DNA of 64,000 nt, from positions 1 through 64,000 of the forward strand of contig CAMCUN010000010.1 of NCBI GenBank assembly GCA_945878995.1, written 5' to 3'. The notes beneath the pieces are model-generated. The model was given only the letters and a program-made list of their open reading frames with translations. It made no database searches and had not been told where the DNA came from. Below are positions 44,506 to 53,617 of the stretch, piece by piece (the stretch's first letter is position 1; the number at the start of each line of letters is the position of its first letter). This DNA comes from Polaromonas sp. YR568. GTDB taxonomy: Bacteria; Pseudomonadota; Gammaproteobacteria; Burkholderiales; Burkholderiaceae_C. The translations under genes were made by a program, and so were the position numbers.

Positions 44506-45723
44506 TCACCATTTGTAGCCCAATCGAAGACCTGTGGCCCAGGCAGTGATTGTTCCAGGAAGGTAGCTCACGGTAGAAAAATCATCGTTGTAGAACACGG
44601 TGGCTCTGGACAGGCTCCATTGCAATGCAGTGAACCAGTGCTTGTCCCAGTCCCGGCGCCAGGAGGTCGAGACACTTTGGTTGGTTTTTTTGTAGACCTG
44701 GGATTGCGAAAAAGGAAATTTCAACACCGCCAGTGAGACCGTGTCAGCCGCACCGGGTTGGTAGTTCAATTCCAGCACGGTGGATTTTTTCCCAACGCGG
44801 GTCACGCAGGCCGGCGCGGCTTGGGGCGTGAGCAATTCGCAATGGGCCTTCAGGTCGTTGTGCATGTGCGTCAATCGGGACCGTAAACGGGGGCTGAGTT
44901 GCCAAGACACACCTGCAAAAAAAGTATCCGCCTTTTGGCGGTAGTTCAATTGGGTGCCAGCGGCGTACTCTGGAAAACTGAGCGAGGCTTGGGGGTCGAA
45001 CAAGCCTTGGTCCAGTCCCATCCAACTCAGGCGCCACTCCGTGGAACTGGCTTTGTTGAGCACGTTCAAGGACAGGCCTTGCTTGTGGTTTTGGGTGATG
45101 CTCACATGGGGGGGCAAGAGGGCGGTACCAAATTCTCTGGGCGCATAACCCAGGGCACGGGGCCTGAAGATGCCTGCAATGCCTTGCACTTGGTAATCCC
45201 CCCAATCAAGGTTCACATAGACCTGCAAAGCAGGTGCTGAAGCAAAGGGCTGCTTGATGCGGTAGTTGGTGCAAAACGGATCACTCTCTCTGATCCAAGG
45301 GTTGTCCAGGTCGTATTCTCTGCACCAGGTGGATCGGAAATCGGCCACGCCAGCCCGAAAGCCAAGGTAGGGACTGATGGCATGGCTGTAGTACAGCTGG
45401 TCCAGTGAAGCGCCAGTGACCTGGTTGGCCCGTGCCAGGAGGACCACTTGGTCATGGGGCCCCCAGTCCAGCTGAGATTGCAGCGTGTACCAGGGCGACA
45501 ACGGGCGGTAAGTCCATCGGGTTTCTGAGTCTGCCAAGTACATATTGTCCCGGCTGGTTTTGTCGAATGCCGAATGCTCGACACGCCATGCGTCCACGCC
45601 CGTTTGCAAGGTGTTTTGCAGTTGCCAGTCGCTTTGGGCTTGCGCTGCTTGAAGCAGGCCCGAGCCCATCCACCATGCGATCAGCCACGGCCGCAACTGT
45701 TCAAGCGCGGCCTTCAGTAGCAA
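44506..45723 (-). CDS. Predicted outer-membrane beta-barrel protein
   Basis: 405 residues from TTG 45723 (GGTGG upstream, overlapping the previous gene by 10 bp); TTG 45696 is the alternative. It has a signal peptide (RPWLIAWWMGSGLLQAAQA) followed by many short amphipathic strands ending in aromatic residues (WTYRPLSPWYTLQSQLDW, LSLNVLNKASSTEWRLSWMGL, WFTALQWSLSRATVFY). The C-terminal LRLGYKW ends in an aromatic, as BAM substrates do. No family was recognised. It is last in a three-gene operon with a periplasmic protein and a subtilisin-like protease. Confidence 0.7.
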   Translation of the reverse strand: MLLKAALEQLRPWLIAWWMGSGLLQAAQAQSDWQLQNTLQTGVDAWRVEHSAFDKTSRDNMYLADSETRWTYRPLSPWYTLQSQLDWGPHDQVVLLARANQVTGASLDQLYYSHAISPYLGFRAGVADFRSTWCREYDLDNPWIRESDPFCTNYRIKQPFASAPALQVYVNLDWGDYQVQGIAGIFRPRALGYAPREFGTALLPPHVSITQNHKQGLSLNVLNKASSTEWRLSWMGLDQGLFDPQASLSFPEYAAGTQLNYRQKADTFFAGVSWQLSPRLRSRLTHMHNDLKAHCELLTPQAAPACVTRVGKKSTVLELNYQPGAADTVSLAVLKFPFSQSQVYKKTNQSVSTSWRRDWDKHWFTALQWSLSRATVFYNDDFSTVSYLPGTITAWATGLRLGYKW

Positions 45724-46238
45724 GGAACCACCGCCGTGTTGATGGTCTCGCGACTGAGATAACCCACCGCCGGATAGTGGCGGGCAATGCACGCTTGCAT
45801 GTCGGCCTCGTCGGTCACCAGCCACAGGTGGCTTCGAACAATGGCGCTTTTGCGCGCCTGCAGCTGCATGCTTGAGGCATTCAAGCCCAGCGCACCCAAA
45901 GCCTTCACGGTCAAGGGCGCCTCGGCAGGCATGAAGCAGGCATTGAGCCTGCGGCCGTTGATCAGCACGGGCTTGCTTTCATAGACATCCATCAAGTCCG
46001 TGAGGGTGATGCTCAGGGTGCGCATGTTGCTGACCATGGAGGCCAGTTGAAAGTCGTCGCGTTCCTCGTCGGCTTGACCCTGGCTCACTGGCTCGGGCAG
46101 GCGTGAGCAGTGCCAAATGGCCTCGGTTTGGCTTGGTTTTTGGGGTTGGGCTGGCTGGGCCCAGGCCAAAGAAGCCAGCTCTGCCGAGCTGCAGATCAGA
46201 CACAGACCTGCTGCAGCAAGCAAGACATGCTTGTTCAT
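45714..46238 (-). CDS. Periplasmic protein of unknown function
   Basis: 174 residues with a signal peptide (KHVLLAAAGLCLICSSAELA, cleavage near AWAQ, residue 28). The mature part has four Cys (CSRLP, ACFMP, QACIARHYP, VVPCY at the C-terminus), which could form two disulfides. No family recognised. Its start overlaps the protease stop by 4 bp, and its stop overlaps the barrel gene, so the three are translated as a unit. Confidence 0.75.
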   Translation of the reverse strand: MNKHVLLAAAGLCLICSSAELASLAWAQPAQPQKPSQTEAIWHCSRLPEPVSQGQADEERDDFQLASMVSNMRTLSITLTDLMDVYESKPVLINGRRLNACFMPAEAPLTVKALGALGLNASSMQLQARKSAIVRSHLWLVTDEADMQACIARHYPAVGYLSRETINTAVVPCY

Positions 46239-47380
46239 GGCTTGAGCCTGTCAGCACTCGCGGCCAAGCCCCTAGGCTGGCAATCGACGCACTTGTCTAT
46301 GGGCTCGACGGGCCTTAAAAACTGGGGCAACTCGCTCATGAGGTCTGCAGGTTTTTTATGCGGCTGGTGCGACAGCCACAGCGCAATAAAGCCCGACACC
46401 AGAGGAGCGGCAAAGCTGGTGCCTACCCCGCGGTCCAGGGCGTTGGCCCGTTCACGGCCAAAAAAGTCCAAGTCGTAAGTGGCCACGCGCAGCTTGTTGA
46501 TGCCCCAGGGCAAACCAGACTGCAGGCTTTTGCCGCCGCCTGGCGCGTAAATGGGTGTGCGGGGGTCCAGCGCGGAGTACACCTCGATGCGGTTTTCGGC
46601 ATCAATGGCCCCCACGGCTAAAACACCTTGGCAGTTGGCGGGCTCTTGCAGGGGTTTTTGAAAATTGTTGCCGGCGGCCGCCACCACAAAAATGCCTTTG
46701 GCTGTGAGTTGGTTCACCAAGGCCTGCAGGGACGGGCTGCAGTTGGCGCTGCCGCCGGCCAGGCTGAGGTTGATGATTTGCGCGGGGTGGGGGTTGAGGG
46801 CGACACCCTCGACCGGCAGGCCCGCCGCCCAGCGCATGGCGTCCAGCAGGTCGCGCCGGGTCATGCCGCAGGCGCCAATCACGCGAACAGGCAGCAGCAT
46901 GGCTTGGGGATGCACGCCCAGCACATTGTTGGCCCCATTGCCTGCGATCAAGCTGGCCACCTCGGTGCCATGGGTGCGAATCGCGCGGGAGTTGCTGCTT
47001 TGCGCGCAGCGCGAGTCCAGCGGGTCGGGGGCGTAATTGTCCGATCTTGCGCCACGCGTGTTGGCTGGCGCAGACAGCATGTCGTAGCCCGGCAAGAGTC
47101 TGCCTTTGAGGCTAGGGTGATCGGCCAAGACACCACTGTCAAGGACGGCCACCACCACCGGGTGGGGGCCAGCATCAATGCCCAGGCTGTTGATGGCGGC
47201 CGGTGCAGCCTGGGCAGCAGGGGATGCGCCCAAATGCCAGGGTGAGGCTGAAGCTCCCAGCGCTGGGAGCGCCAATACCCCTGCCAGACTCAGCACGGCC
47301 AGTGTCCGCATGGGGGCTGACTGCGTGAAAGAAGTGGACGGTCTTTTGACCAGTCCGGAGGGGGGAGGGATAGCGGGCAT
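46235..47380 (-). CDS. Secreted subtilisin-like (S8) serine protease
   Basis: 381 residues from ATG 47380; ATG 47311 would start right at the signal peptide (MRTLAVLSLAGVLALPALGA). Neither has a clear ribosome-binding site. The catalytic triad is present: Asp in VVVAVLDSGV, His in RTHGTEVASLIAG and Ser in GVGTSFAAPLVSG, with the oxyanion Asn in VVAAAGNN. A Cys-containing C-terminal tail (KCVDCQPRGL) follows. There is no long pro-domain. It leads an operon with a periplasmic protein and an outer-membrane barrel; its target is unknown. Confidence 0.9.
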   Translation of the reverse strand: MPAIPPPSGLVKRPSTSFTQSAPMRTLAVLSLAGVLALPALGASASPWHLGASPAAQAAPAAINSLGIDAGPHPVVVAVLDSGVLADHPSLKGRLLPGYDMLSAPANTRGARSDNYAPDPLDSRCAQSSNSRAIRTHGTEVASLIAGNGANNVLGVHPQAMLLPVRVIGACGMTRRDLLDAMRWAAGLPVEGVALNPHPAQIINLSLAGGSANCSPSLQALVNQLTAKGIFVVAAAGNNFQKPLQEPANCQGVLAVGAIDAENRIEVYSALDPRTPIYAPGGGKSLQSGLPWGINKLRVATYDLDFFGRERANALDRGVGTSFAAPLVSGFIALWLSHQPHKKPADLMSELPQFLRPVEPIDKCVDCQPRGLAASADRLKP

Positions 47381-47448
47381 GTCAATTTCAAATCAGCTGT
47401 TGAGCTTAGTTGAAATTGAGAAATCCTTAACTAATTTAGAACTTTTAA

Positions 47449-47477
47449 ATTATAAAAATTGTTAAAAAGAGTATGAA
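47449..47477 (-). promoter_or_regulatory. Promoter of the protease operon
   Basis: On the reverse strand TTCATA (47477-47472) and a perfect TATAAT (47454-47449) are 17 bp apart, in an AT-rich stretch of about 90 bp that stands out from the GC-rich surroundings. The leader would be about 60 bases to ATG 47380 or 130 to ATG 47311. Confidence 0.55.
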
Positions 47478-47484
47478 TGGCATG

Positions 47485-47504
47485 AAAAAGCCTCCGAAGG
47501 CGGC
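47485..47504 (-). terminator. Weak terminator after the small membrane protein gene
   Basis: Reverse strand GCCGCC, loop TTC, GGAGGC (one mismatch), then TTTTT. It lies 42 bp past the stop of the gene at 47546 and before the protease promoter. Confidence 0.5.
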
Positions 47505-47545
47505 AGCCCGTTGCCCGTCACCCACCCCATGCAGCGTGTGCGCGC

Positions 47546-47923
47546 TCAGCGGTCTTGGCGCTTGTCCGTCAGGTCGCGGGCCTCAACATCCACCACGCCC
47601 TCAGAGGGGCTGATGCGGCGCGACAGCGGCGCGTCTGTCGGCCGCAAAGGGGTCTCATGCGACGGACCTGCTTGCCTGGGCCAGGTGGCGCCGGCCTTGA
47701 AGCGCGCACTGCCAAACGCACCACTGAACTGGCGCACGCGCTCAAAGCGACCGCGCATGGCCAAATTGGGCTTGCGGCCCAGCGCCAGGCTGACCAGTGC
47801 CCAACTGAGCAAAGCCACCAAGAGCACACTGACCATGGCCAGCGAGAGCAGCGCTGCCACGGTCCACAGCACCAGGCGCAGCGCAAATTGCAGGGTGCGA
47901 GCGATAAATTCAAACATGTTCAT
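47546..47923 (-). CDS. Small membrane protein of unknown function
   Basis: 125 residues. A hydrophobic N-terminal half (residues about 5-48, LVLWTVAALLSLAMVSVLLVALLSW) makes one long or two short helices. The C-terminal half is basic and Arg-rich (MRGRFERVRQF, DLTDKRQDR) and likely cytoplasmic. It is divergent from the glycosyltransferase at 48109. No family recognised. Codon usage is normal for the genome, which supports a real gene. Confidence 0.65.
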   Translation of the reverse strand: MNMFEFIARTLQFALRLVLWTVAALLSLAMVSVLLVALLSWALVSLALGRKPNLAMRGRFERVRQFSGAFGSARFKAGATWPRQAGPSHETPLRPTDAPLSRRISPSEGVVDVEARDLTDKRQDR

Positions 47924-48108
47924 GACACCTGAGGTGGGGGGTGATCAGCCTGAAAACAAGTGCCAGGCTGCCCAGGCCCAGACTGAATGCTTGATCAATG
48001 ACAGGGTGTATTTTCTCACCGGCCATGGTACAGACATGGACATACCGAGAGGTATAAAAGGATTTGCGTGCCTGTGGGATGCAGCCTGCAGAAAGTGACA
48101 ATCCAACC

Positions 48109-48807
48109 ATGGCCGCCGCCCCTCCTTTTTTGAGCATCATCGTGCCCGTGCTCGATGAAGGTCCGCGCTTGCAAGACCAGTTGCAGGCGCTGGCGCCTTG
48201 GCGTTGTGCTGGCGCAGAAGTTTTGCTGATCGATGGGGGCAGCTCAGATGGCTCAGTGCAAGCAGCGGCCCGCTGGGTCGATCGCGTGCTCTTGGCTCCG
48301 CGTGGGCGTGCCTCGCAAATGAATGCGGGTGCGGCCCAGGCCTTGGGCGAGCTCTTGCTGTTTTTGCACGCCGACACCTCATTGCCCGACGACGCCTTGC
48401 CTCAGTTGCAAGCCTTGTCGGCAGGGCAGGCCAGGTGGGGCCGCTTTGACGTGCGCATAGACAGCCCCCGCCCCCTGTTGCGCGTGGTCAGTTGGCTGAT
48501 GAACCAGCGCTCGCGCCTGAGCGGCGTGGCCACGGGCGATCAGGCGATGTTTGTGCGGCGCCAGGTGTTTGAGGCAGTAGGTGGCTTTCCTGACATTGCG
48601 CTCATGGAGGACATTGCCTTGTCGCGGCGCCTTTTGCGCCTGGCCAGGCCAGAGTGCTTGCGCCTGCGCGTGCGTACTTCGGCGCGGCGCTGGGAAAAGC
48701 ACGGCGTGTGGCCAACCATTGCGCTGATGTGGTGCTTGCGTGCCGCATTTTTTGTGGGGGTCCACCCGGACCGCCTGGCCAGGATGTATGGCTACAAGCC
48801 CCGCTGA
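48109..48807 (+). CDS. TIGR04283-type family 2 glycosyltransferase
   Basis: 232 residues. FLSIIVPVLDEGPRLQDQL is the GT-A opening, VLLIDGGSSDGS holds the nucleotide-sugar Asp, and LLLFLHADTSLPDDAL carries the HADT variant of the DXD motif typical of this group. GVATGDQAMFVRRQVFEAVGGFPDIALMEDI is diagnostic. It is paired with the next gene, as in many genomes. The product is unknown. ATG 48079 in frame is an alternative start. Confidence 0.88.
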   Translation: MAAAPPFLSIIVPVLDEGPRLQDQLQALAPWRCAGAEVLLIDGGSSDGSVQAAARWVDRVLLAPRGRASQMNAGAAQALGELLLFLHADTSLPDDALPQLQALSAGQARWGRFDVRIDSPRPLLRVVSWLMNQRSRLSGVATGDQAMFVRRQVFEAVGGFPDIALMEDIALSRRLLRLARPECLRLRVRTSARRWEKHGVWPTIALMWCLRAAFFVGVHPDRLARMYGYKPR

Positions 48808-48808
48808 C

Positions 48809-49435
48809 ATGAACACCTTGCCCGTGGAGGTGGCCATCCTGGCCAAGGCCCCGGTGGCGGGCTTGGCCAAAACACGCCTGATTCCGGCCCTGGACGCGGC
48901 GGGGGCAGCGCGCCTGCACAGGCGCTTGGTGCTGCGCACCTTGGCGGTTGTGTTGGATGCCGGCCTGCTGCCCACGCTGTGGTGCGCCCCCTCGCCAGAG
49001 CATCGTTTTTTTCGGGCCTTGCAAGCTTGGGCTTCAATCGACTGTAAAACCCAAGCCGAGGGCGACATTGGCCAGCGCATGCACGCGGTTTTTGAGCAGC
49101 ATGCACGGCGCAGCACGGCGCCGCTGCTGCTCATTGGCAGCGACTGCCCGGTGTTCAGCGCCAGCCACCTGCGCCAAGCTGCGCTGCGCTTGCTCTGGGG
49201 CGACGAGGCGGTGGTCACCCCCGCTGAGGACGGCGGCTATGTGTTGATTGGCCTGAAGCAGCCCCAGGCCACGCTGTTTAAGGGACTGGCTTGGAGCACC
49301 AGCGAGGTGATGGCCCAAACCCGTCAAAGGCTGCATGCCGCTGGCTTGCGCTACAGCGAAATGCCCACGCTCTGGGACGTGGACACGCCGCAAGACTTGG
49401 CGCGCTGGCAGGCCTTGGCGGCAGGCCAGGCCTGA
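48809..49435 (+). CDS. TIGR04282-type nucleotidyl/glycosyltransferase-like protein
   Basis: 208 residues. VAILAKAPVAGLAKTRLIPAL is the diagnostic N-terminus (KAPxxGxxKTRL). LLLIGSDCPVFSASHLRQA holds the DxP loop and PAEDGGYVLIGLKQP follows. The family is named for arsenosugar work but is widespread and mostly uncharacterised. It starts 2 bp after the stop of its partner glycosyltransferase; ATG 48788 would overlap that gene by 20 bp. Confidence 0.88.
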   Translation: MNTLPVEVAILAKAPVAGLAKTRLIPALDAAGAARLHRRLVLRTLAVVLDAGLLPTLWCAPSPEHRFFRALQAWASIDCKTQAEGDIGQRMHAVFEQHARRSTAPLLLIGSDCPVFSASHLRQAALRLLWGDEAVVTPAEDGGYVLIGLKQPQATLFKGLAWSTSEVMAQTRQRLHAAGLRYSEMPTLWDVDTPQDLARWQALAAGQA

Positions 49436-49453
49436 GCCTGGGCCCCAAAGGGA

Positions 49454-50641
49454 TCAGCTTAAAAGCGCCTGCGCAAATTCGCGTGCGTTGAAGGTTTCGA
49501 GGTCTTCAAGCTTTTCGCCCACGCCAATGAAATACACCGGCACCGTGCGCCACTCGGGGTGTTTTTTCTGCCGCTCTGTCACCCACAGCGCAATGGCCGC
49601 CAGCACGCCGCCTTTGGCTGTGCCGTCGAGCTTGGTGACCACCAGCCCGGTCAGCTGCAGCGCCTCGTCAAAAGATTTCACCTGGGACAAGGCGTTTTGG
49701 CCGGTGTTGCCGTCTATCACCAGCAGCACCTCGTGCGGCGCCGTGGCGTCGGCCTTGGTGATGACGCGTTTGATTTTTTTCAGCTCCTCCATCAGGTGCA
49801 ACTGCGTGGGCAGCCGGCCTGCCGTGTCGACCAGCACCACGTCTTTGCCACGCGCTTTGCCGGCCGAGACCGCATCAAAACTCACAGCCGCCGGATCGCC
49901 CCCTTCTTGGCTGACGATCTCCACCGTGTTGCGCTGGGCCCACACCTGCAACTGCTCGCGGGCCGCAGCGCGGAAGGTGTCGGCGGCTGCCAGCAGCACC
50001 GAGGCGCCTCCGTCAGACAGGTGCCGCGTGAGCTTGCCAATGGAGGTGGTCTTGCCCGCACCGTTGACGCCGGCCACCATGATGACGGTGGGCTGGTGCT
50101 CGCCTATCACCAAGCGTTGCTCCAGGGGCCTAAGCAGGGTGGCGAGCGACTCAATCAAAATATTTTTGACTGCCACCGGGTGCGTGACGCCGCTGTCTTT
50201 GACCCGGCGCTTCACGTCGGCCAGCAGGTGCTCGGTGGCGCCCACGCCGGTGTCGGCCATCAGCAAGGCGGTTTCCAACTCTTCGTAAAGCGCATCGTCT
50301 ACCTGCGTGCCTGTGAATACACTGGCGATGTTGCTGCTGGTCTTTCGCAGTCCTGCGCTCAGGCGGCTGAGCCAGCGTTCACGCTCTGGGGCGGCCGCGA
50401 TGGCCTCGACGCTGATGGGCGCTACCAGGGCGCTGCCTATCAGGCTGCCGCCTGAACTCGGGTGAGGCGGGGCAGGTTGGGGCGGCTGGACCGCTGGTTC
50501 AGGTGTCGCTGCAAACAGGGGCGCTGCAGTGGTCCGATCGCTTGGAGCGGACTGGACTGGCGCTGGCGGGGGTGCTGCGGGAGCGGCCGCAGGTTCGGTC
50601 GCCGCACCGGGTTTGAGAAACTTCTTGAAGAAACTGAACAT
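49454..50641 (-). CDS. ftsY: Signal recognition particle receptor FtsY
   Basis: 395 residues. A variable Pro/Ala-rich N-terminal region (1-80) precedes the NG domain. G1 GVNGAGKTTSIGKL, G2 region DTFRAAAREQLQVWA, G3 DTAGRLPTQLHLMEEL and G4 TKLDGTAKGG are intact. It docks ribosome-SRP complexes at the inner membrane. It is divergent from the M16 peptidase operon across a 48-bp gap. Confidence 0.97.
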   Translation of the reverse strand: MFSFFKKFLKPGAATEPAAAPAAPPPAPVQSAPSDRTTAAPLFAATPEPAVQPPQPAPPHPSSGGSLIGSALVAPISVEAIAAAPERERWLSRLSAGLRKTSSNIASVFTGTQVDDALYEELETALLMADTGVGATEHLLADVKRRVKDSGVTHPVAVKNILIESLATLLRPLEQRLVIGEHQPTVIMVAGVNGAGKTTSIGKLTRHLSDGGASVLLAAADTFRAAAREQLQVWAQRNTVEIVSQEGGDPAAVSFDAVSAGKARGKDVVLVDTAGRLPTQLHLMEELKKIKRVITKADATAPHEVLLVIDGNTGQNALSQVKSFDEALQLTGLVVTKLDGTAKGGVLAAIALWVTERQKKHPEWRTVPVYFIGVGEKLEDLETFNAREFAQALLS

Positions 50642-50689
50642 TGAGTGGTCTTTACAGTCTGGTTATTCTATGAAATGCCTTTAAATGCC

Positions 50690-52201
50690 ATGTCTACCCC
50701 TTTGATCACCTTGCTGGCCCGTGCCCTCTTGCTGGCCAGCCTGTGCCACGCGCCCGCACTCTTGGCCCAACACACGCCAGCGCCAGCTGCGGCAAGCGCC
50801 TCGTCGGTGGTGGTCCCCTCGGCCCCAGGCGTGCACCAGTTCACCATGGCCAACGGCATGGGTCTGGTCATCAAGCCCGACCGCCGCGCCCCCACCGCCG
50901 TGCACATGCTCTGGGTGCGGGTGGGCTCTATCGACGAGGTCGATGGCAGCTCGGGCATTGCCCATGTGCTCGAGCACATGATGTTCAAGGGCACGCCCAC
51001 GGTGAAGGCTGGTGAGTTTTCCCGCCGTGTGGCGGCGCTGGGCGGGCGTGACAACGCCTTTACCTCGCGCGACGCCACGGCCTACCACCAGCAGGTGCCC
51101 GCCAACCGCCTGCGCGAGGTGATGGAGCTCGAAGCCGACCGCTTTGCCAGCAACAGCTGGCCCGATGAGGAATTTCGCCGCGAGATCGAGGTCATCAAAG
51201 AAGAGCGCCGCCAGCGCACCGACGACTCGCCCCGCGCCCAGCTCTATGAAATGGCTCAGGCGGTACTGTTCACCGCCTCGCCTTACCGCCGGCCCATCAT
51301 CGGCTGGATGAACGACATCGAGTCCCTCACCCCTGAAGAAGTGCGTGAGTTTCGCCAGCGCTGGTACGCGCCCGCCAATGCCGCTGTGGTGGTGGCCGGC
51401 GACGTGGACGTGGCCCAGGTGCGGGCTTGGGCCGAGCAGTACTACGGTGCCATCGCTCCCCGCGCTGTGCCCGCCCGCAAGCCCCGCATCGAGCCGCCGC
51501 AAAACGGCCCCCGCAGGTTAGAGCATCGCGCGCGCAGCAGCCAGGGCTACCTCAGCCTGATGTTCAAGGTGCCGCAATTTGAAGCCTCGGCCCTGGCGGC
51601 CGAGACCGTGCCTGCAGGCCCCAGCCGCGACGCGCTGGCGCTCACGGTGCTGGCCGCCGTGCTCGATGGCTACAGCGGCGCCCGCCTGGACCGCGCGCTC
51701 ACCCAGGGTCCAAAGCGCCTGGCCCACAGCGCAGGTGCTTACAACGGCTTGTACGGGCGCGGCCCCCAGGTGTTCACGCTGGACGGCGTGCCAGTGGAAG
51801 GCCGCAGCGCGCAAGAGGTGGTCGACGCCCTGCGGGCGCAAGTCGCTGAAGTAGCCCAAAACGGCGTCAGCGCTGCCGAGCTGCAGCGCGTCAAAACGCA
51901 ATGGATTGCCAGTGAAACCTACAAGCTCGACGCCATCTTCAACCAGGCCCGCGAGTTGGGCACGGCCTGGCTCATGGGCTTTCCGCTGGATGTGAACAGC
52001 CGCTTGGTCAAGCACCTGCGGACCATCACCGCCCAAGAAGTGCAGCAGGTTGCGCAGCGCTACTTTGGCGACGCGCAGTCCACGCTGGCCGTGCTGGTGC
52101 CTGAGGCCAACGCGACTGCCGCTGCCCCCGTGCGGGCGGCGCCGGCCGCGTCTGGCGCTACCACCTCCTTGCCTGCCATGCCCAGCACGCCAGTGCGTTG
52201 A
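50690..52201 (+). CDS. M16-family zinc peptidase, catalytic subunit
   Basis: 503 residues. Signal peptide 1-27 (LITLLARALLLASLCHAPALLA). The inverted zinc motif HVLEH lies at residues 92-96, with the third ligand in ELEADRF near 148. YSGARLDRALTQGPKRLAHS belongs to the C-terminal M16 domain. It is periplasmic and forms a heterodimer-type pair with the next gene. ATG 50675 is an alternative start. Confidence 0.92.
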   Translation: MSTPLITLLARALLLASLCHAPALLAQHTPAPAAASASSVVVPSAPGVHQFTMANGMGLVIKPDRRAPTAVHMLWVRVGSIDEVDGSSGIAHVLEHMMFKGTPTVKAGEFSRRVAALGGRDNAFTSRDATAYHQQVPANRLREVMELEADRFASNSWPDEEFRREIEVIKEERRQRTDDSPRAQLYEMAQAVLFTASPYRRPIIGWMNDIESLTPEEVREFRQRWYAPANAAVVVAGDVDVAQVRAWAEQYYGAIAPRAVPARKPRIEPPQNGPRRLEHRARSSQGYLSLMFKVPQFEASALAAETVPAGPSRDALALTVLAAVLDGYSGARLDRALTQGPKRLAHSAGAYNGLYGRGPQVFTLDGVPVEGRSAQEVVDALRAQVAEVAQNGVSAAELQRVKTQWIASETYKLDAIFNQARELGTAWLMGFPLDVNSRLVKHLRTITAQEVQQVAQRYFGDAQSTLAVLVPEANATAAAPVRAAPAASGATTSLPAMPSTPVR

Positions 52202-52231
52202 GCGGCTTCATTTTTGCTCCGAGGTGATGTT

Positions 52232-53617
52232 TTGAACCTTCTGAATTTGCCTGCTCTGGCCATCTCTGCGCTGCCCAATTCACGCCGCGCTCGTCAAGGT
52301 TTCTTGGCGCTCAGCCTGCTGGCGGCAGCCTCTTGGCCTGCGCAGGCCATGCAAGCCATTGAGCAATGGCAGCAGCCCAACGGCGCGCAAATTTACCTGG
52401 TGCGCAGTCCCTCTATCCCCATGCTGAATGTGCGCATTGACGTGGACGCCGGAACGCGCCGCGAGCCGGCCGAGCAGGTGGGCCTGGTCAGTGGCATGGC
52501 AGGCATGTTCAACAAAGGCGTGCTGGCCCGGGGCGACGCCCCGGCCCTGGATGAAAACGCCGTCAGCCAAGCTTGGGCCGACCTGGGCGCAAGCTTTGGC
52601 GCCAGTGCCAGCGCAGACCGGCTGAGCTTTTCCCTGCGCACACTCACCGAGCCCGAGCTGCTGAACCAAGCCGTGGCCTTGGCAGCCCGGCAACTGGGCG
52701 AGCCGGCCTTTCCTGCGGCTGTGTGGGAGCGCGAGCGCCAGCGTTATGTGGCCAATCTGCGCGAGTCCTACACCCGGCCGGCCAGCGTGGCCGGCCGCGC
52801 CTTCAACACCGGGGTGTATGGCAGCCACCCTTATGGCCGCGACATGACCGAGCAGACCCTGGCCCGTGTCAATGTGGAGCAGATGCGCTTGTTTTACGCG
52901 GCCTATGTCAGCCCCTGCCGCACGCGGGTCAGCTTGGTGGGCGCCATTGACCGCGACCAGGCCGATGCACTGGTGCGCCAACTTCTGGCCCGCCTGCCCC
53001 AAGTGCCGTGCAGCCGCCTTATGCCGCTGACAGCTGTGGCCGAGGTGTCCCCATTGGCGCAGGCCAGCGAGCAACGCATCCCCTTCAAGTCCACCCAGGC
53101 CAGTTTGTTGATGGGCCAGCCCGGCTTCAAGCGCGATGATCCGGACTTTTTCGCCCTGACCGTGGGCAACTACATCTTGGGTGGAGGCGGCTTTGTCTCG
53201 CGCTTGACCACCGAGGTGCGTGAAAAGCGCGGCCTCACTTATGGGGTGTCGAGCAATTTTGCGCCAGGCCTGCATGCCGGCGCCTTCACCGTGGGCCTGC
53301 AAACCCGGGCCGACCAAGTGGACCAAGCCATGGGCGTGGTGCGCCAGGTGATGCGCGATTTTGTGAGCGAGGGCCCCAGCGAGGCGGAGTTGCGCGCAGC
53401 CAAGGACAACCTCATGGGCGGCTTTCCCTTGCGCTTGGACAGCAACGCCAAGCTGCTGGAAAACGTAGCCAACATCGCCTGGTTTGGCCTGCCACTGGAT
53501 TACCTGCAAACCTGGACAGGGCAAATTGACCGCGTCACGGCCGCCGACATCAAGTCCGCCTTCCAGCGCAAGCTGCAACCCGAGCGCATGCTCACTGTGG
53601 TGGTGGGCGGGCCATGA
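52232..53617 (+). CDS. M16-family peptidase-like, non-catalytic partner
   Basis: 461 residues from TTG 52232, chosen because GAGGTG sits just upstream; the frame is open to TTG 52214. A signal-like region (GFLALSLLAAASWPAQAM) precedes the domain. At the place of HxxEH it reads GLVSGMAGMFNKGV, so zinc ligands are absent. FALTVGNYILGGGGFVSRLTTEVREKRGL is the conserved substrate-binding region of the partner subunits. It works with the upstream catalytic subunit. Confidence 0.9.
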   Translation: MNLLNLPALAISALPNSRRARQGFLALSLLAAASWPAQAMQAIEQWQQPNGAQIYLVRSPSIPMLNVRIDVDAGTRREPAEQVGLVSGMAGMFNKGVLARGDAPALDENAVSQAWADLGASFGASASADRLSFSLRTLTEPELLNQAVALAARQLGEPAFPAAVWERERQRYVANLRESYTRPASVAGRAFNTGVYGSHPYGRDMTEQTLARVNVEQMRLFYAAYVSPCRTRVSLVGAIDRDQADALVRQLLARLPQVPCSRLMPLTAVAEVSPLAQASEQRIPFKSTQASLLMGQPGFKRDDPDFFALTVGNYILGGGGFVSRLTTEVREKRGLTYGVSSNFAPGLHAGAFTVGLQTRADQVDQAMGVVRQVMRDFVSEGPSEAELRAAKDNLMGGFPLRLDSNAKLLENVANIAWFGLPLDYLQTWTGQIDRVTAADIKSAFQRKLQPERMLTVVVGGP

